A DNA stretch of 64,000 nt, taken from contig OU452199.1 of assembly GCA_911728435.2 (NCBI GenBank), forward strand, positions 39,753,253 to 39,817,252, in the 5' to 3' direction. The position numbers and the translations under genes were made by a program. The notes below the pieces were generated by a model that was given only the letters and a program-made list of their open reading frames with translations, ran no database searches and had not been told where the DNA came from. This DNA is from Apoderus coryli. Taxonomy: Eukaryota; Arthropoda; Insecta; Coleoptera; Attelabidae. Below, piece after piece: positions 1 through 10,647 of the stretch (the stretch's first letter is position 1; each line of letters starts with the position of its first letter).

Positions 1-256
1 ACCCATCAGGCAATGAACATGTTCCAATGCTTAATGCTTTTGTTTGGTACAGGACGCTGTCATTCAAGCCCTAAGAAACTATCCTTAATGATGAATTCCC
101 CGCATGGCGTTTGTCATGCAGATAGCCCTTCATAATATCAATTAATTCTTTACTAAACCAATTTGCGAAGGTGACGTTCTGGCTTTCATTGCATAAAATA
201 TAGAAATCCACAAACAATTATGGATTATTTCCTCACAAAACAAAATAAAAACTTAC

Positions 257-550
257 CGTCGTTGTAATCGTACTACTATCCGTCTCATATTGCGTACTAT
301 CCTGCTCCTTCTTCATAATCTCCGATATATCCTCCAATCGAGATGAAGGCGTATCTGGTAAGTTCGTAATAGGTCCAGATTTCTTTTGAAGGTCAGCCAA
401 AGCCTTCTTGAATGGCGTGGGAGTTCGAGGCGTACCCTCGTGTAATAAAAACCGACGACTCGGCGTTGTTATGTCTGATGACGATGTTGTTGTTATCGAG
501 TCTTTGACCGATGGACCATGAGGGGTATTTAAAGGACTGTAATCCCGTTC
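257..550 (-). CDS. Myb: Myb exon (C-terminal region, last one seen)
   Basis: Internal exon of the Myb gene, 294 bases, phase 0 at both ends. The acceptor is TTTTGTCAG before GAACGGGAT and the donor is GTAAGTTTT. It encodes ERDYSPLNTPHGPSVKDSI and a serine/threonine-proline-rich stretch (TPSRRF, GTPRTPTPFKKALADLQ), followed by an acidic segment. TP sites followed by an FKKALADL-type motif are typical of the C-terminal regulatory part of animal Myb proteins. No stop codon is reached, so at least one more exon should lie left of base 1. Bases 1-256 read as intron on this strand; no Myb C-terminal exon was recognised there. Confidence 0.85.
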
Positions 551-617
551 CTGACAAAATATAACAATAGTTTTATCAGAATAGAGATTCGAATATAAAT
601 TAAAAATCATTACTTAC

Positions 618-763
618 AAATTTAATTGCCTCTCGTTTAGGCGTCAGCGTAGATTTCTTGACAGGTGTTGACGCAAGCGTCACGTCAAATGTCAAATTCG
701 AAATATTTGGACTATTTAAAAATTGCGATGGACTGAATGGCAATTGTTTCACGGGGGAAGAGC
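618..763 (-). CDS. Myb: Myb exon with the LPFSPSQFLN motif
   Basis: Internal exon, 146 bases, entering in phase 1 and leaving in phase 0. Acceptor TTTTTCCAG, donor GTAAGTAATG. It encodes KQLPFSPSQFLNSPN followed by a TPVKKSTLTPKREAIKF-like tail. The LPFSPSQFLN block is a conserved element of the C-terminal part of animal Myb proteins, so this confirms a full animal Myb rather than a stray Myb-like DNA-binding domain. Confidence 0.9.
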
Positions 764-819
764 CTGGAAAAAGTGCAGCCTTATTTATACAATTCTCAAC
801 ATTCTCTAAAACAACTTAC

Positions 820-1059
820 CATTGGTTCTTAACGGACTAAATATTGTGGGTTTCGCCCCATCGAAAGCATTCGCCATCAACCGATGTTTTTCTTCGTGCG
901 AACTGGGTCCCGGTTTCTCACGTGCCTCATCAGCACTAGATCTACGCCGTCGTGCTTTGTTGCCACGTCGTAAAATTGGCGGAGTAGCAGCTCTAGGCGC
1001 AGTTAACACCGAACTAACAGGTACAAGAGTGTTTGAATGGCAGTTAGGGGGAACTACAC
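820..1059 (-). CDS. Myb: Myb exon, basic TPPILRR region
   Basis: Internal exon, 240 bases, phase 1 in and phase 1 out. Acceptor TATTTTCAG, donor GTAAGTTG. It encodes RVVPPNCHSNTLVPVSSV and then AATPPILRRGNKARRRRSS. The TPPILRR block followed by a basic cluster is conserved in the C-terminal half of animal Mybs and could act as a nuclear localisation signal. The open frame joins both neighbouring exons without a shift. Confidence 0.88.
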
Positions 1060-1117
1060 CTGAAAATATAAGAATGGAAAATGTGATTTGTAATTGGAGA
1101 AGATGATCTGTACTTAC

Positions 1118-1282
1118 GAGCTTTAATAAACTGCCTGTTATTAACTTTCAATGGACTAACCCCAGGCGAATTATAGAAACCAATATCGAAATCTGACATG
1201 GCGTCTTCTGTCATTGGGATTAATTTGACAGGTGATGGTTGACTGGGATATGTGTTCATTAAATTTAAATTCGAATCGCCAC
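1118..1282 (-). CDS. Myb: Myb exon, central region
   Basis: Internal exon, 165 bases, phase 1 in and out. Acceptor ATGCTACAG, donor GTAAGTACAG. It encodes GGDSNLNLMNTYPSQPSPVK and then a segment containing FDIGFYNSPGVSPLKVNN. No recognised domain. It belongs to the proline/serine-rich middle of the protein, with several SP sites that could be cyclin-dependent kinase targets (inference). The upstream intron (1283-3539) is filled with TE relics. Confidence 0.85.
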
Positions 1283-1499
1283 CTGTAGCATAATAAAAAC
1301 AAGTTTGATAGTCATTAATTCCATTATTAGTTCTTTTACTATATGACTTTGTCTTACTGTTGGATTGCTTTACGTTTAGTGTCTATTAGTCTATTAGCAT
1401 TCATCACCTGGCAAAATGACCGCCACTTAACATCAAAAAAGCGTCTCTTTCAAATGACGAAGAACTCGATATCTGAAGAATCAGTGGTGGATGGCTAAA

Positions 1500-2890
1500 T
1501 TGATCGAAACAATACCAGAGCATTCTTCCATGCCATTAAGACCATTTACAATATCGATGACGAAATTCAGTATCGTAGAAGATGGGCAAGCGCATCTTTT
1601 GGCCGACTGCGGACTTCGATAATCATACCATCGACGTTCGAACTAAGTTGCGAGTGTACAATGCTATTTAAGTTCCTACCTTTCAACGCTATTAATCGTT
1701 GTGCTCAAGAATGCCTGCAGAGAGGCATCCCGGAACGGCAGATCAATATTATGTCAGAAAGTCAAGCTGCGTTAAAAGCACTCAGGTCTTACACCTTCAC
1801 GTCAAAGCTAGCATGGGAATGCAAACAGACCCTAAAGCAACTGGCAGCTCAGCGGAAAAAGATTACTCTGACATGGGTAACAGGACATGAAGGCATAGAG
1901 GGGAACGAAGGGGCGGACCAACTTGCAAAAGAGGGCGCAAACGCTCCGTTCTGCGGCCCGGAACCCATCTTTGGCCTTCCAAAAAGCCATATGATGGAAG
2001 AACTTCGGAGATGGGAAAAGGAACAACTTAAGTCCTACTGGAGAAACACTCCAGGTCTAAGACTATCAAACCTTCAGAGGCCAACGCAGGGAAGCTTATC
2101 CAACTGGAGAGAAGCGACCTAAGGCGAATTACAGGCCTTTTTACGGGACACCACCCAGTGAAGTAAAAAGATGGGCCTAACCGAGGACGACACTTGTCGG
2201 TTTTGCGATGACGCAACAAAGACAACAGAACACGTGCTCTGTGAATGCATGGCACTTTTCTGCAAAAAGCTAAAACACCTTGGAGGGTGACCTTAACACC
2301 CGACGAAGCAAGGAATTTCGCCCCCAGAGAAATCATCAACTTCATGTAGGTGTGGGACAGCTGGGCAATTCATAGATTAGAGTCGTTCACAAAAGATCTT
2401 CTGCAGGTCGAAGTGAGGGGAGGCCAAACCGCCTAAACGACTCGGATAAAACAATCTACAAGTTCCTACCTTGAAGTATAGCTGTGAGTCTTGGACCACT
2501 TCAACGATGTCTTCGAAGAAATCTTGAAATCAAAAGGCAGGACCGACGAACAAACATCAGCGTTCTGGAGGAAGCTGAATGAACTAGCATTGAGGCGATG
2601 ATTGTGAGGCACCAGCTGTGATGGACTGGCCACGTAATCCGCACGCAATCCGCACGCCAACGCAACGCCTTCCAACTGGAAGCAGATCGCGAACGAGCGA
2701 CCAAGGGTCATCAAGTTTTTGAAGAGCACCGTCGACGACATAAGGATGCAAAGAGACAGCATCGAAAGGAGAGAGAACGCATCGATGAAGTAGCGAACCT
2801 ACAATAGCCAGTAAATAGTGGTGATTGGGTGTGTCAATTTTGTGCCAAGGTTTGCGGCTCGAGGATCGGTCTAGCGAGTGGCTGCTGATG
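1500..2890 (+). mobile_element. RTE-like LINE relic, split by a nested insertion
   Basis: Two collinear pieces of one non-LTR retrotransposon on the plus strand inside a Myb intron. The left piece (about 1500-1682) encodes RRRWASASFGRLRTS and TKLRVYNA, typical of the region after the reverse transcriptase domain of RTE-type elements. The right piece (2460 to about 2890) continues with YSCESWTT, RRTNISVLEEAE, TSIEAMIVRHQL and WTGHVIRT, and ends with a C-terminal zinc-finger remnant containing VCQFCAKVCGSRIGL. Stops and shifts are present. The two pieces are separated by the RNase H fragment at 1683-2459. Confidence 0.7.
1683..2459 (+). mobile_element. LINE fragment with RNase H domain (R1/I-like)
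   Basis: 5'-truncated non-LTR element inserted in the RTE-like LINE. The frame from about 1684 to 2120 encodes an RNase H domain: ESQAALKAL, then TWVTGHEGIEGNEGADQLAK, the usual C-terminal half with the GNE.AD motif. After a break it continues with TCRFCDDATKTTEHVLCEC (about 2190-2250), the Cys/His motif common after RNase H in R1/I-type elements. The insert is bracketed by a 13-bp direct repeat, AAGTTCCTACCTT, at 1670-1682 and 2460-2472, which reads as a target-site duplication. Confidence 0.75.
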
Positions 2891-2984
2891 ATGATGACAG
2901 AGCCATAAAGGGCTTCACTAGTAGCTAGAGCTAGACTCAACAAGTTATTCCAAAAATCCGACCAAATTTTCGCCCAAATGGTTT

Positions 2985-3440
2985 CTGTTTTCATCAATGC
3001 ACCACTAAAGCATTCGACAATTTCTCTTTGGCATGGAGAGTTGAACGGAAGACGGTTTCAGTCTTAGCAACGATCCAAATAACAAAACAAAAGGAAAGAG
3101 ACAATATTCTGAGCAAACTTATCAAAGAAGACCGACATATCGCGAGATTGAGGCATCACTGGAGGACTTCCTATTGACCAAAGAATATAGAGCAGCTAAA
3201 TTCAATTCCTATCAAAAAACTCTAGATCGCTTTAGCTCTGGAAACACCCAACACTCGACGAGGGGTTAGATTGTCCTTCATATAGTCCTGACCTAAGTCT
3301 CAACGATTTTTCTACATTTATGAAAATCAAGAACGAACTGCAAGGTCAAAGGTTTCACTCGCTAGAAAAAGCAGTCGACTTTACCAACACACGCGTGGAA
3401 TAATTCCATCCAAAGTTAGTTTGACCGCAATATTTGGAAC
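2985..3440 (+). mobile_element. mariner-like transposase fossil
   Basis: Degenerate plus-strand sequence. Its last part (about 3265-3440) reads DCPSYSPDLSLNDFSTFMKI, KNELQGQRFHSLEKAV and later FGTMY, matching the C-terminal catalytic region of mariner/Tc1 transposases (YSPDL..ND.. followed by L.G.RF). Upstream, fragments such as SLAWRVERKT and LIKEDRHIARL resemble the linker and second helix-turn-helix. The reading frame is broken and no terminal inverted repeats were found, so it is inactive. Confidence 0.6.
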
Positions 3441-3539
3441 AATGTACTATTTTGTTTCAGAACCAAGGACAACCTTGAAATCAAGGTATACAGCGCAGCC
3501 CATGCATAGGTTAATAACTGGGTATTTAAATGTAAGTAC

Positions 3540-3690
3540 CTGATTGGCTTTCCTGTGGTGAACGATTGAGTCTTTCAAATGACGCGATCCCTGTGTGAGG
3601 TCCAGGACTAGGTGTTGTAGCTGCCTCCACGGAAAAGGCTCCAGTACTCGATTGGCTACTGCCTTGGTCAAACATATCCACTGCCCAATC
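3540..3690 (-). CDS. Myb: Myb exon after the DNA-binding region
   Basis: Internal exon, 151 bases, phase 0 in and phase 1 out. Acceptor TTATTTTAAG, donor GTACTTAC. It encodes DWAVDMFDQGSSQSSTGAFS and then a serine/proline-rich stretch ending in RLNRSPQESQS. The join to the next exon (1282) restores a Gly codon across the intron. No domain recognised. Confidence 0.8.
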
Positions 3691-3744
3691 CTTAAAATAA
3701 ATAATTCGTATACTTTGTATTGTAAATGATATTAATTAACATAC

Positions 3745-3953
3745 CTCTTTGTAAAGCGCATGGATATTCTCTTTCAAGGCAGCTTCGTTTTGCAGTGATA
3801 ATCGGCTGGAATGGCCATAACTGCTATTGTCAGAGTGCTTAGATTTTTGTCTATTTCTGCCACGTTTGGAGTCACCATTTTCCCGATTTTCCGCCTCATA
3901 GCGCCTCCTCATCGTCGAATTCCAATGGTTTTTGATTGCATTGTCTGTTCGTC
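3745..3953 (-). CDS. Myb: Myb exon, end of R3 repeat
   Basis: Internal exon, 209 bases, entering in phase 1 and leaving in phase 0. Acceptor CATGTAG, donor GTATGTTAAT. It starts with RTDNAIKNHWNSTMRRRYEA, the recognition helix of the third Myb repeat (TDNA.KNHWNS contacts the Myb recognition element). A long basic/polar linker follows, ending NEAALKENIHALYKE. Confidence 0.95.
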
Positions 3954-4016
3954 CTACATGTTCAACATTTAAACATTAATTTCTAGTGAATAGAAAAATT
4001 TTAAAATCCTACTAAC

Positions 4017-4245
4017 CTGGTAGTAACTTAGCGATTCTGGCCCATTGATTCCCTAACACTTGATGAGCTTGGTATATAATTTCGTCTTCCTGATCCGTCC
4101 ATGCGGATTTTTTGATTTTCGGGTTCAAATGATTGTGCCATCGTTCCCTGCATTGTTTCCCTATTCGACCTTTCAAATGTCGTGCTATTAACGTCCACTT
4201 TTTCGCACCATATCTGTTCACCAACTCAATGACTTTTTCGTCTTC
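4017..4245 (-). CDS. Myb: Myb exon, R2 and R3 DNA-binding repeats
   Basis: Core of the Myb DNA-binding domain, 229 bases. Acceptor ACATTTCAG, donor GTTAGTAGG. It encodes the rest of R2 (EDEKVIELVNRYGAKKW, TLIARHLKGRIGKQCRERW, HNHLNP) and most of R3 (SAWTDQEDEIIYQAHQ, NQWARIAKLLPG). The regularly spaced tryptophans and the NHLNP linker match three-repeat animal Mybs (c-, A- and B-Myb, Drosophila Myb). These are nuclear sequence-specific factors that act with the dREAM/MuvB complex in cell-cycle gene control (known for the family). The gene is stretched over at least 24 kb because most of its introns carry TE insertions. From the 17703 exon to the 257 exon the joined frame is about 571 codons without a stop. 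Identification is secure; which vertebrate paralogue it is nearest to cannot be told by eye. Confidence 0.97.
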
Positions 4246-4299
4246 CTGAAATGTAAGTTTCACTTTAATAGCAAGGCAATCGCTCACTATACAAACGCA

Positions 4300-5560
4300 A
4301 GATTAAAATCATTCACAAAATATCTCTTTAGGCCTAAACGACTCCCAATCTACAATATTTAACCACATTTTACTACAACACTGCTAGATGGCCATTTGTT
4401 TGTAGCCATCAACACAACCTCTCCAGTGTTGCAATGATGTTCCCAGTCGTTTGTGACATCTCCTACTGCTGCCGTTGTTAGATACCTTAACAAAAGATAC
4501 TCCAAGCATTTCAACCAGTTCATCTATTTCCCATGCTTGTTGCTAGACAACAGAAGAAGAATATGAACTAAACTGTCTTGGAAAGAAACTTGATGGCCAC
4601 ACAGTACTCTCATTCCAGTTTGAGTTGCTTACCCTACTATCTTCCAACCGTCCAAACATAGTTTTAAAGGAAATGTACATGCTAAGTTTTACCCTGAAAC
4701 GTCTCTCAGGGTTCAACTCTTAGGCCATTGTACTTTCTAAACTAATACGATTTGCAAAGCTTTGTCTTATCTTCATTCCCAGTAAGATCTGCTGCTTTTG
4801 GTTGTCTGAACATGTCAGACTGAAAGAGATGAAAGCACAATTCAGCCTACAGAGAAATCGGGGGTGGGAGCTACAAATATTGAGTTGTGATGGCTGCGGA
4901 ATGATCTACAACCATACTATACCAATAGAATTGAATATAGGGGTAATTATTATTACTAAATCCTTGTATTTTTGTTGCACTGTTCAACTTTCATGGTTCA
5001 AATGACAGAAGAAGTTGGACCTTATGAGTTCAAATTAGAATAGTTTATAAAAAGCGACCCTAATCTTCGTTTTCCCACACGTTATTTGAATTAGTTATGC
5101 AAAAACAAAGCATACCGGAAATGTCAAATTAAAAATTGCTCACATTATAAAAATACGTGTGATGAACACAAATACAATATAAACACCCGACACATGTGTT
5201 ACATTAGAATCACCTTCCCCAAAAACATACATATGGCTGCTAGTATTTTAAATAAATTTTCTACTAGATGACATTCTTGACGAGTACATCACCGAATGTT
5301 TTCATTAATTTTGTATTCATTAAATGTGCGAATTACTACATTTTTGAGGGTGGTATATTATAATAGTACCCTTGTCACGGTAAATTGAGGATCGTGAGAA
5401 ATATTCAAATATATATCATCATTTGAAGACTGTGTTAGTCCACTAATTCAGTTAGTAAATAGAGCAAATTGTATTTAAATTGCGAAGGTATATTTGACTG
5501 CACCAAATCCCACTCAACTAAACTATGGTGCAAACTAAATCAACACCAGATTTCTAGATA
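4300..5560. other. Myb intron, no recognised feature
   Basis: Intronic sequence between the R2/R3 exon and the repeat array. Reading both strands gave only short open stretches with no family resemblance. One minus-strand stretch near 4380-4520 is more GC-rich than its surroundings and may be a TE remnant, but it was not identified. Confidence 0.4.
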
Positions 5561-5624
5561 ATGTACTTTTGGAGCGAAATAGCAAGTTATTCTTACGGAG
5601 GTCCATTATTGTTTATCAATTAAT

Positions 5625-7285
5625 TACTTTGCCAAGTTCTTGTACGCAAAATATTTGGTTTTTTTTTAGTTTTATTATAAAATTTATTTTGCCTCCTTTT
5701 CTACTATTTACGAACCCCTATGTAAACAAAATTGTTATGCTGCATGTTGTAGGTTATCTTATATCAAAGCTATATACTCGTATAAGTAGCCAATTTTTCT
5801 GTTATATTTGGAAAAACATTTTTTTTTTCGTTTTTGACCGTTTTTCGAATGCCTGTTCATTTATGTAACATTTTTTATGTTATATTCTATCACAACTATG
5901 AAAAATTATTCCGTATTCCGAATAAGTTTAGGAAGTGTATTATATGTTTTTATTTTGACCCCTTTTACACTATTTACGAACGCCTATGAAAACAAGTTAT
6001 TTATAACACATTTTATAGGTTATATTCTATCAAAGCTATAAATAACTAGTCAATATTTCTGCTATGTTTAAGAAATTCATTTTTTCTAACCTTTTTACCC
6101 CATTTTACACTTTTTTCGAATGTCAATGTGGTCTAATTGGGTAGGTAAAAATATTTTAGGTTATGTTTAATTAAACGCACAAAAAATTATTCAATATTTC
6201 GGATAAGTTTAAGAACTATGATTTTTTAAATTTTTGAACCCTCTTTTAAACCCCTTGCCTACACTCAATGTTAATCACCACCTATAAATATCCTGTAGTA
6301 TTTTTGTACCAAATGTGGTTAAAATCCGTTAAGTGGTTTTTGAGTTATCACGGATACAAATTTTTTCTGACCCTTTTATAGAATTTTCACGGACGCCTAT
6401 GGTACATTAATTTTTGTCGTGTATTTTTAACACCAATTCCACTAGTTAAATATAATTTTTTTTTACATTTTATTTTTTTTTAGTTTACCGCTTTTTCTAC
6501 TATTTACGAAAGCCTATGTAAATAAAAATTTTATGCTGCATTTTTTTAGGTTACCTTATATCAAAGCTATATATAATTAGCCAATTTTTCTGGTATATTT
6601 GGGAAACCTTTTTTTTTTCGTTTTTGACCCTTTTTTTAGACTATTTTCGAACGGCTGTGTGAACCAATTCTTTTATGTAACATTTTTTAGGATATATTCT
6701 ATCACAACTATGAAAAATTATTCCATATTTCGAATAAGTTTAGGAAATATATATTTTTTATGTTTTGACCCCTCTTCCACTATTTACGAACGCCTATGAA
6801 AGTAAGTTATTTATGACACATTTTATAGGTTAAATTCTATTAAAGCTCTAAACAATTAGTTAATATTTCTGCTATGTTTAAGAAGTACGTTTTTTTTTAA
6901 ATATTTTTTACCCCATTTTACACTATTTTCGAACGCCAATGTGGTCTAATATTTTATGTTATATTCAACTAAATGCGTAAAAAATTATGCAGTATTTCGC
7001 ATAAGTTTAAGAACTATGAATTTTTTTAATTTTTGAACCCTCTTTTAAACCCCTTGCCTACGCTCAATGTTCCCCAAAATCTAATCAGCTCCTTGCCATG
7101 TCCTATAGTATTTTTGTACCAAATTTGGTTAAAATCTGTTAAGTGGTTTTTGCGTTTTCGTGCATACAGACAGACAGACTGACAGACAGACAGATATTTT
7201 TTTAAAACTACTTATTTATGTATAAAATGACCAAAACCAAGTATTTCCGGTGAAATTAAAAAAAAATCATGAAACTAATAGTCTC
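5625..7285 (+). repeat. Array of ~133-bp subunits in ~805-bp units
   Basis: An unclassified repeat built of diverged subunits, each carrying a variant of TTTACGAACGCCTATG followed by a TTTTAGGTTATATTCTATCA-like segment. Anchors lie near 5709, 5837, 5972, 6116, 6248, 6387, 6506, 6645, 6783, 6926 and 7052, so subunits are about 120-145 bases. The subunit types recur in the same order about 805 bases later (5709/6506, 5837/6645, 5972/6783, 6116/6926, 6248/7052). The unit ends in an ACAGACAGACAG microsatellite (7167-7190) and a terminal block TTCCGGTGAAATTAA. Two minus-strand relatives lie at 43820-45133 and 46690-48165. Non-coding. Confidence 0.8.
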
Positions 7286-7296
7286 CATATATACAA

Positions 7297-7811
7297 ACAG
7301 GGTGAGTTATTAGTGCGTCGAAGTTCGATATTACCTCCAAGACCAAAAATTTCACGCAAAACTAAGCAGCCAGTGTGTAGGCAGTCATAAAGTACGTATT
7401 TTAAAATTATTGATATTTGTACAGGGTGGCTCATCTCATCAGGATGAACCAAACTTACGTTTTTTTTAAATGGAAATCCCTATTTATTATTCCACAATTT
7501 CATTGGTTTAGACTTGACATTAATCATACCAAAATTTTAGAAAATTATACAGAGTGGTTCAAAAGTTACCACTAGTATTATATGCAAAACATGGCGATTT
7601 CTAAGGCTTCCGTACTGGAACTGACATAATTTAAACTCTGCTTCTTACGGGCATAGCTTTTTGATAGTTACCAACTTTTAGAAAAAGATAATTGTTAGTA
7701 TATAGTGCAAAACTTGTATACAGGGTGAGTACAAACTCAAATTTGCGTTTTACTCGAATTTTCCAAATGAGACACCCTGTATATAATATCAAAAACTGAA
7801 AGGAAAATTGA
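7297..7811 (+). repeat. MITE-like repeat, copy 1 of 3
   Basis: About 500-base non-coding repeat beginning ACAGGGTGAGTTATTAGTGC, with an internal ACAGGGTGGCTCATC, and ending near GAGACACCCTGTATAT. The two ends are partly inverted (ACAGGGTG against CACCCTGT), as in small non-autonomous DNA transposons. Close copies lie in the same orientation at 18172-18670 and 34467-34980. No transposase is encoded. Confidence 0.7.
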
Positions 7812-8424
7812 TTGTTTTCACATCTCAAGAGAATGCTTGCTGCAAAGAATTTTAAGTCCAATGATGAAGTAATCGCTGAAAGTGAGGTCTAATTTGACGA
7901 GAAAGAGAAATCGTACTATAAAAGTGTTATTTTAAATTAGCAAGTCATCCATTAGTTTGCAAACCTAATACGTTATTCAACCCCCTTTTACTATGTGCTA
8001 GTAGGTATTATTATTATTTTATTTGCTGCAGGTTCTTTCATGCGTGCAGAGATGACAGAATGGGAAGACAATAGGGTGGCGAGAAACCCTTCTGCACATA
8101 CACTACGTACGATTATAGTTCCCATGCAAGGTAACGAAAGGGGCAATGGCCCTGCGAAATTAAGGGTCGGACGAATTCATTATTTGAAGAAAGTGTATAT
8201 TTAGGCTTAAATTAAGTTTATGAATATATCTTCATTCCAATATTTATATTATAATAATTCACACTTTATCAAACTTTGACATTTCGTCCTGCATCTTCAG
8301 CTTCTACTGCAACCAGGGTTGAGAAAATTAAAATCAGAATTTAATCAAAAAAATCATGATTTTTATCAACCGTGCCTGCAACAAATTCGCAACTCATGAA
8401 AAAATGCTATAAATAGACGTCGCA
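7812..8424. other. Myb intron, nothing recognised
   Basis: A short open stretch of 69 codons (7995-8204, plus) has no recognisable domain and probably no function. The rest is AT-rich intron. Confidence 0.35.
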
Positions 8425-10107
8425 GACACATACACATCTAAATCCCCAGCATTTGCCAGCTATTTTGAGAGCGTTTTTGTCGGATCGGAGGACAATTGTG
8501 CTGCGAGATCTGACTTGGTGGCAAATCGCGACTATCTCTTATGTGACATTTCTGAGGAGATTTTTTGGGCTGCTCGAAAATTGAAAAATAAGTTTACTTC
8601 CGGTCCGGATGAAATACCTTCTTTTTTTGTAAAGAATACAATAACTGTCCTTTCCACAGGATAGGAAGGTTGCGAAGGTGTGTCCGATTTTTAAGAGCGA
8701 TGACAGGGCTTGTATTTGTAATTATAGACCTATATCCATATTATCAAATTTCTCAAAGCTGTTTGAAATTATTTTATATCAGAGGATTTATAGAGTGACA
8801 AAGCCTAATTTATCAATAAATCAACACGGTTTTATCGGTGGCAGGTCCACGGTTACTGATCTGTCTGTGTTTACACAATTTACTTCAGAAACTGTTGATG
8901 GAGGAGGACAGGTCGATGTGATTTACACGGACTTTGCCAAAGCATTTCACGGAATAAATCACGTGGTTCTGTTGAACAAGCTTACTCTGTTTGAACTTGG
9001 AGCTGGATCTGTTTCGCTGATCCATTCCTATATCACTAATAGATCCCAATACGTTCTCCATAATGGATATAAATCGTCAAGATACCATATGTCATCTGGT
9101 GTTCCGCAAGGGTCGAATCTGGGCCCATTATTGTTTTCAATTTTTTAAATGACTTAGCCGGACTACTGAATTGTCAGAGAATGCTCTTTGCGGACGATAT
9201 GAAAATATTTAATTCCGTTAATAATCTTGACGATTGTAATTGTTTGCAGCGTGATATGGGTTTGGTTCAATGCTGGTGTGAGGAAAACAAACTGAACTTG
9301 AACTCTTCCAAGTGTAAAGTTATGTCATATATCAGAAAAAAATCAGCCACTCATTTCGAGTATACGATTGGTGAGACGATTTTAAATCGTCCTGAGTCCA
9401 TTAAGGATCTTGGTGTGACGTTTGATAAGCTTCTTTCATTCGATATACATATAAATAACATAATTCTGAGTGCATCTAGGTCTTATGGCTACATTGTGAG
9501 AAATTCCAGATCTTTTGAGAATATGGGTACAATAAAAACCTTATACTATGCTTACGTCAGGTCAAAGCTGGAATACTGCTCTTTAATATGGTTTCCATAT
9601 TATAACTATTACAATGTTTCTGTTGAGAGAGTTCAGCGTAAGTTCTTAAAATACTTATGTTTCAAAACTGGTGGATCGTATCCATAAAGAGGAATAGAGT
9701 TCAAAGCCAAAGTCTAGAATTAAGACGAAAAATTCATGCAGTAAAATTCCTTTTAATATATTGCATAGTAAGATTGATTGCGCTGAACTCTTGCAAAAGT
9801 TGTATTTTTTCGTACCAAGGCAAAATTCGAGATCTTCTAATTTATTTTATAACGACCGACCTAGGACCAATTTGTTGATGAAGTCGCCTGTCTACACAAC
9901 ATATAACTTTATAAGCGATGAGAGTGATATTTTTTTGGATCACTTAAGTACTGTTTTGAGTGTTTTGAATGAACATTTAAGTTGAATGTATGATGTTTGT
10001 TTCTTTCTGTTTCGGTTTATTTGTATTATTATTAAAATTGAGCAATTTTGTAAGATTGCTCTGTAAATGGATTTTCTTTTGAGCAATAAAGCAATTATTA
10101 TTATTAC
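8425..10107 (+). mobile_element. LINE family A, 5'-truncated, 3' tail at Myb donor
   Basis: Non-LTR retrotransposon of general Jockey/CR1-like type. From about 8425 it reads SPAFASYFESVFVG, then TSGPDEIPSFFVKN. The reverse transcriptase follows: NYRPISILSNFSKLFE, QHGFIGGRSTVTDL, VIYTDFAKAFHGI, SGVPQGSNLGPLLFSIF, a frame break near 9148, then FADDMKIFN, with the thumb and C-terminal region (YAYVRSKLEYCSLIW, RVQRKFLKYLCFKTG) up to about 9690 and more pieces to 9985. Stops and shifts make it dead. The 3' end is GAGCAATAAAGCAATTATT plus an (ATT)n tail, directly abutting the Myb exon at 10108. The same family occurs at 57770-58818 (minus). Confidence 0.85.
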
Positions 10108-10257
10108 CTCTTTGGTCCATGGACCTTTGACTAGTTCAGGATTGACGACTTTCGTCCACCGTTGCTGGCATTGTATATCAGATCTGTCTGGAAAGAATTC
10201 GGAAATTATGCTCCATTTTTCATCGTATTCCTCGACCAATTGCTTCAATTTGGAATC
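10108..10257 (-). CDS. Myb: Myb exon, R1 repeat
   Basis: Internal exon, exactly 150 bases, phase 0 at both ends. Acceptor TTGATTTACAG, donor GTAATAATAATAA. It encodes DSKLKQLVEEYDEKWSIISE, FFPDRSDIQCQQRW and TKVVNPELVKGPWTKE: the bulk of R1 and the first tryptophan of R2. Joined upstream to GRWTKDE and downstream to EDEKVIEL it restores perfect Myb repeats. The donor GTAATAATAATAA is the reverse complement of the (ATT)n tail of the LINE at 8425-10107, so the splice signal is shared with, or supplied by, the transposon. Confidence 0.95.
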
Positions 10258-10612
10258 CTGTAAATCAATAGAAAATCATACAGCAAAGTGTTTGGAATTG
10301 TTCCCCAAAGAACAACCAAAATTTATGAGAAAGAGTCCATTTCTTGGAGAAGAGTGATAAAGTGTTAAATTGTAAAATTCCCCAAATATCTTTCTGTACT
10401 AAATGAACATTCAATAATTCAAAATATGGGTTATTTGAAAAGTATGGAAAGCGACACCTATTAACCAGTAGAAGAATCCAAATTTATGAAGATTTGTAAA
10501 GATCCAAGTGTAGATGAAGTGATTTCTTAGTTTTTTAACCTCTTTTTCCACAAAGTGACTCCAGATGAATCCTCGTAATTGTATCGTTTTCCTCATTATT
10601 AAATATCAGCCA

Positions 10613-10647
10613 CTGAAGATGGGACCAATCAGGTTCCGAAACATGTC
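10613..10647 (+). other. hammerhead-like motif (1)
   Basis: CTGAAGAT, then a self-complementary stem GGGACC/GGTTCC around a 5-base loop, then GAAACATGTC. The flanks can form a further short helix (CAGCCA with TGACTA, one mismatch). The arrangement resembles the hammerhead core CTGANGA-stem-GAAA-stem-TC, but has one extra base before the stem. See the finding on this motif. Confidence 0.4.

Noticed and set aside
82..198. Minus-strand open stretch of about 38 codons (NESQNVTFANWFSKELIDIM..) as the last Myb exon
   Set aside because: It does not resemble the conserved Myb C-terminus and ends at a stop without a fitting acceptor. It may be a transposon scrap.
1661..2122. RNase H ORF as a host ribonuclease H gene
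   Set aside because: It is flanked by a target duplication, followed by a LINE Cys/His motif, and has no proper start; it is LINE debris.
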